From: an uncultured Streptococcus sp.
GTDB lineage: Bacteria > Bacillota > Bacilli > Lactobacillales > Aerococcaceae
Direction of reading: 5' to 3'
Assembly (NCBI GenBank): GCA_916050055.1
Contig: CAJZJY010000082.1
Coordinates: 1-5,410, forward strand
DNA: 5,410 nt
In this document: one piece after another, positions 5,232-5,410 of the stretch
Layout: every line of letters starts with the position of its first letter
Numbering within the stretch: the stretch's first letter is position 1
Position numbers and translations under genes: made by a program
Notes under the pieces: generated by a model
What the model saw: only the letters and a program-made list of their open reading frames with translations
What the model was told of the DNA's origin: nothing
The model's database searches: none

Positions 5232-5410
5232 ATGGAGTTACAAACTTCAAAAGTCGATCTGTTGTTAGATGTGGATCAAAAACCGGAGCTCGTGCCTGGG
5301 CTGCTACTAAGTTTACAGCACGTGTTTGCGATGTTTGGTGCCACTGTTTTAGTGCCGTTAATATTGGGGATGCCAGTATCGGTTGCTTTATTTGCGTCAG
5401 GATTAGGAAC
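5232..5410 (+). CDS. pyrP: Uracil permease (NCS2 family), N-terminal part, cut by window edge
   Basis: Fifty-nine codons are visible from the ATG at 5232. After a polar start of about 20 residues comes the signature segment SLQHVFAMFGATVLVPLILG (about 27-46), typical of the first helix of UraA/PyrP uracil-proton symporters in the NCS2 family. A second hydrophobic segment (PVSVALFASGLG) is starting at the edge. A GAGG sequence (5223-5226) sits 5 nt before the start codon. The PyrR attenuator directly upstream supports a pyrimidine substrate over xanthine or other purines, which other family members carry. The rest of the gene, and any pyr genes after it, lie outside the window. Symbols uraA and pyrP are both used for this protein; I chose pyrP because of the PyrR control. 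Confidence 0.9.
   Translation, partial: MELQTSKVDLLLDVDQKPELVPGLLLSLQHVFAMFGATVLVPLILGMPVSVALFASGLG

Overview
The window looks like chromosome from a low-GC Gram-positive bacterium, most likely one of the Lactobacillales. This rests on AT-rich intergenic DNA, strong Shine-Dalgarno sequences, two TTG/ATG start styles, extended -10 promoters, short intrinsic terminators and a PyrR-type pyrimidine attenuator. I cannot name the genus from sequence alone.

Layout. (1) Positions 1-1631, plus strand: two tandem paralogous genes for unrecognised two-pass membrane proteins. The first is cut by the left edge; the second begins with TTG. They end at an intrinsic terminator (1659-1696). (2) Positions 1770-3640, plus strand: a two-gene operon with its own promoter and a perfect 7-2-7 inverted repeat upstream. 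It encodes a short-chain dehydrogenase/reductase and a KdgT-family 2-keto-3-deoxygluconate permease, and it ends at a very strong terminator. This looks like a small sugar-acid uptake and oxidoreduction unit. The KDG kinase and aldolase expected for a full pathway are not in the window. (3) Positions 3641-4030: a 390-bp gene-free stretch between convergent genes, and the most unusual part of the window. It holds an array of six 16-bp palindromes arranged as three paired modules, followed by a roughly 190-nt foldback. That foldback is a long interrupted stem topped by two perfect hairpins. Read on the minus strand it runs into seven Us, so it can serve as the cysK terminator. (4) Positions 4031-4957, minus strand: cysK (cysteine synthase, a PLP enzyme), with a promoter and a dyad over its -10 box. 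(5) Positions 5071-5410, plus strand: a promoter, a complete PyrR-type attenuator leader, and the first 59 codons of a uracil permease (NCS2 family) cut by the right edge.

The best candidates for something undescribed are the three-module dyad array (3652-3779) and the adjacent structured foldback (3824-4014). Both lie in DNA bracketed by terminators, where an ordinary promoter-operator role is not obvious. The known genes (cysK, the pyrP leader, the kdgT operon) look ordinary and intact.
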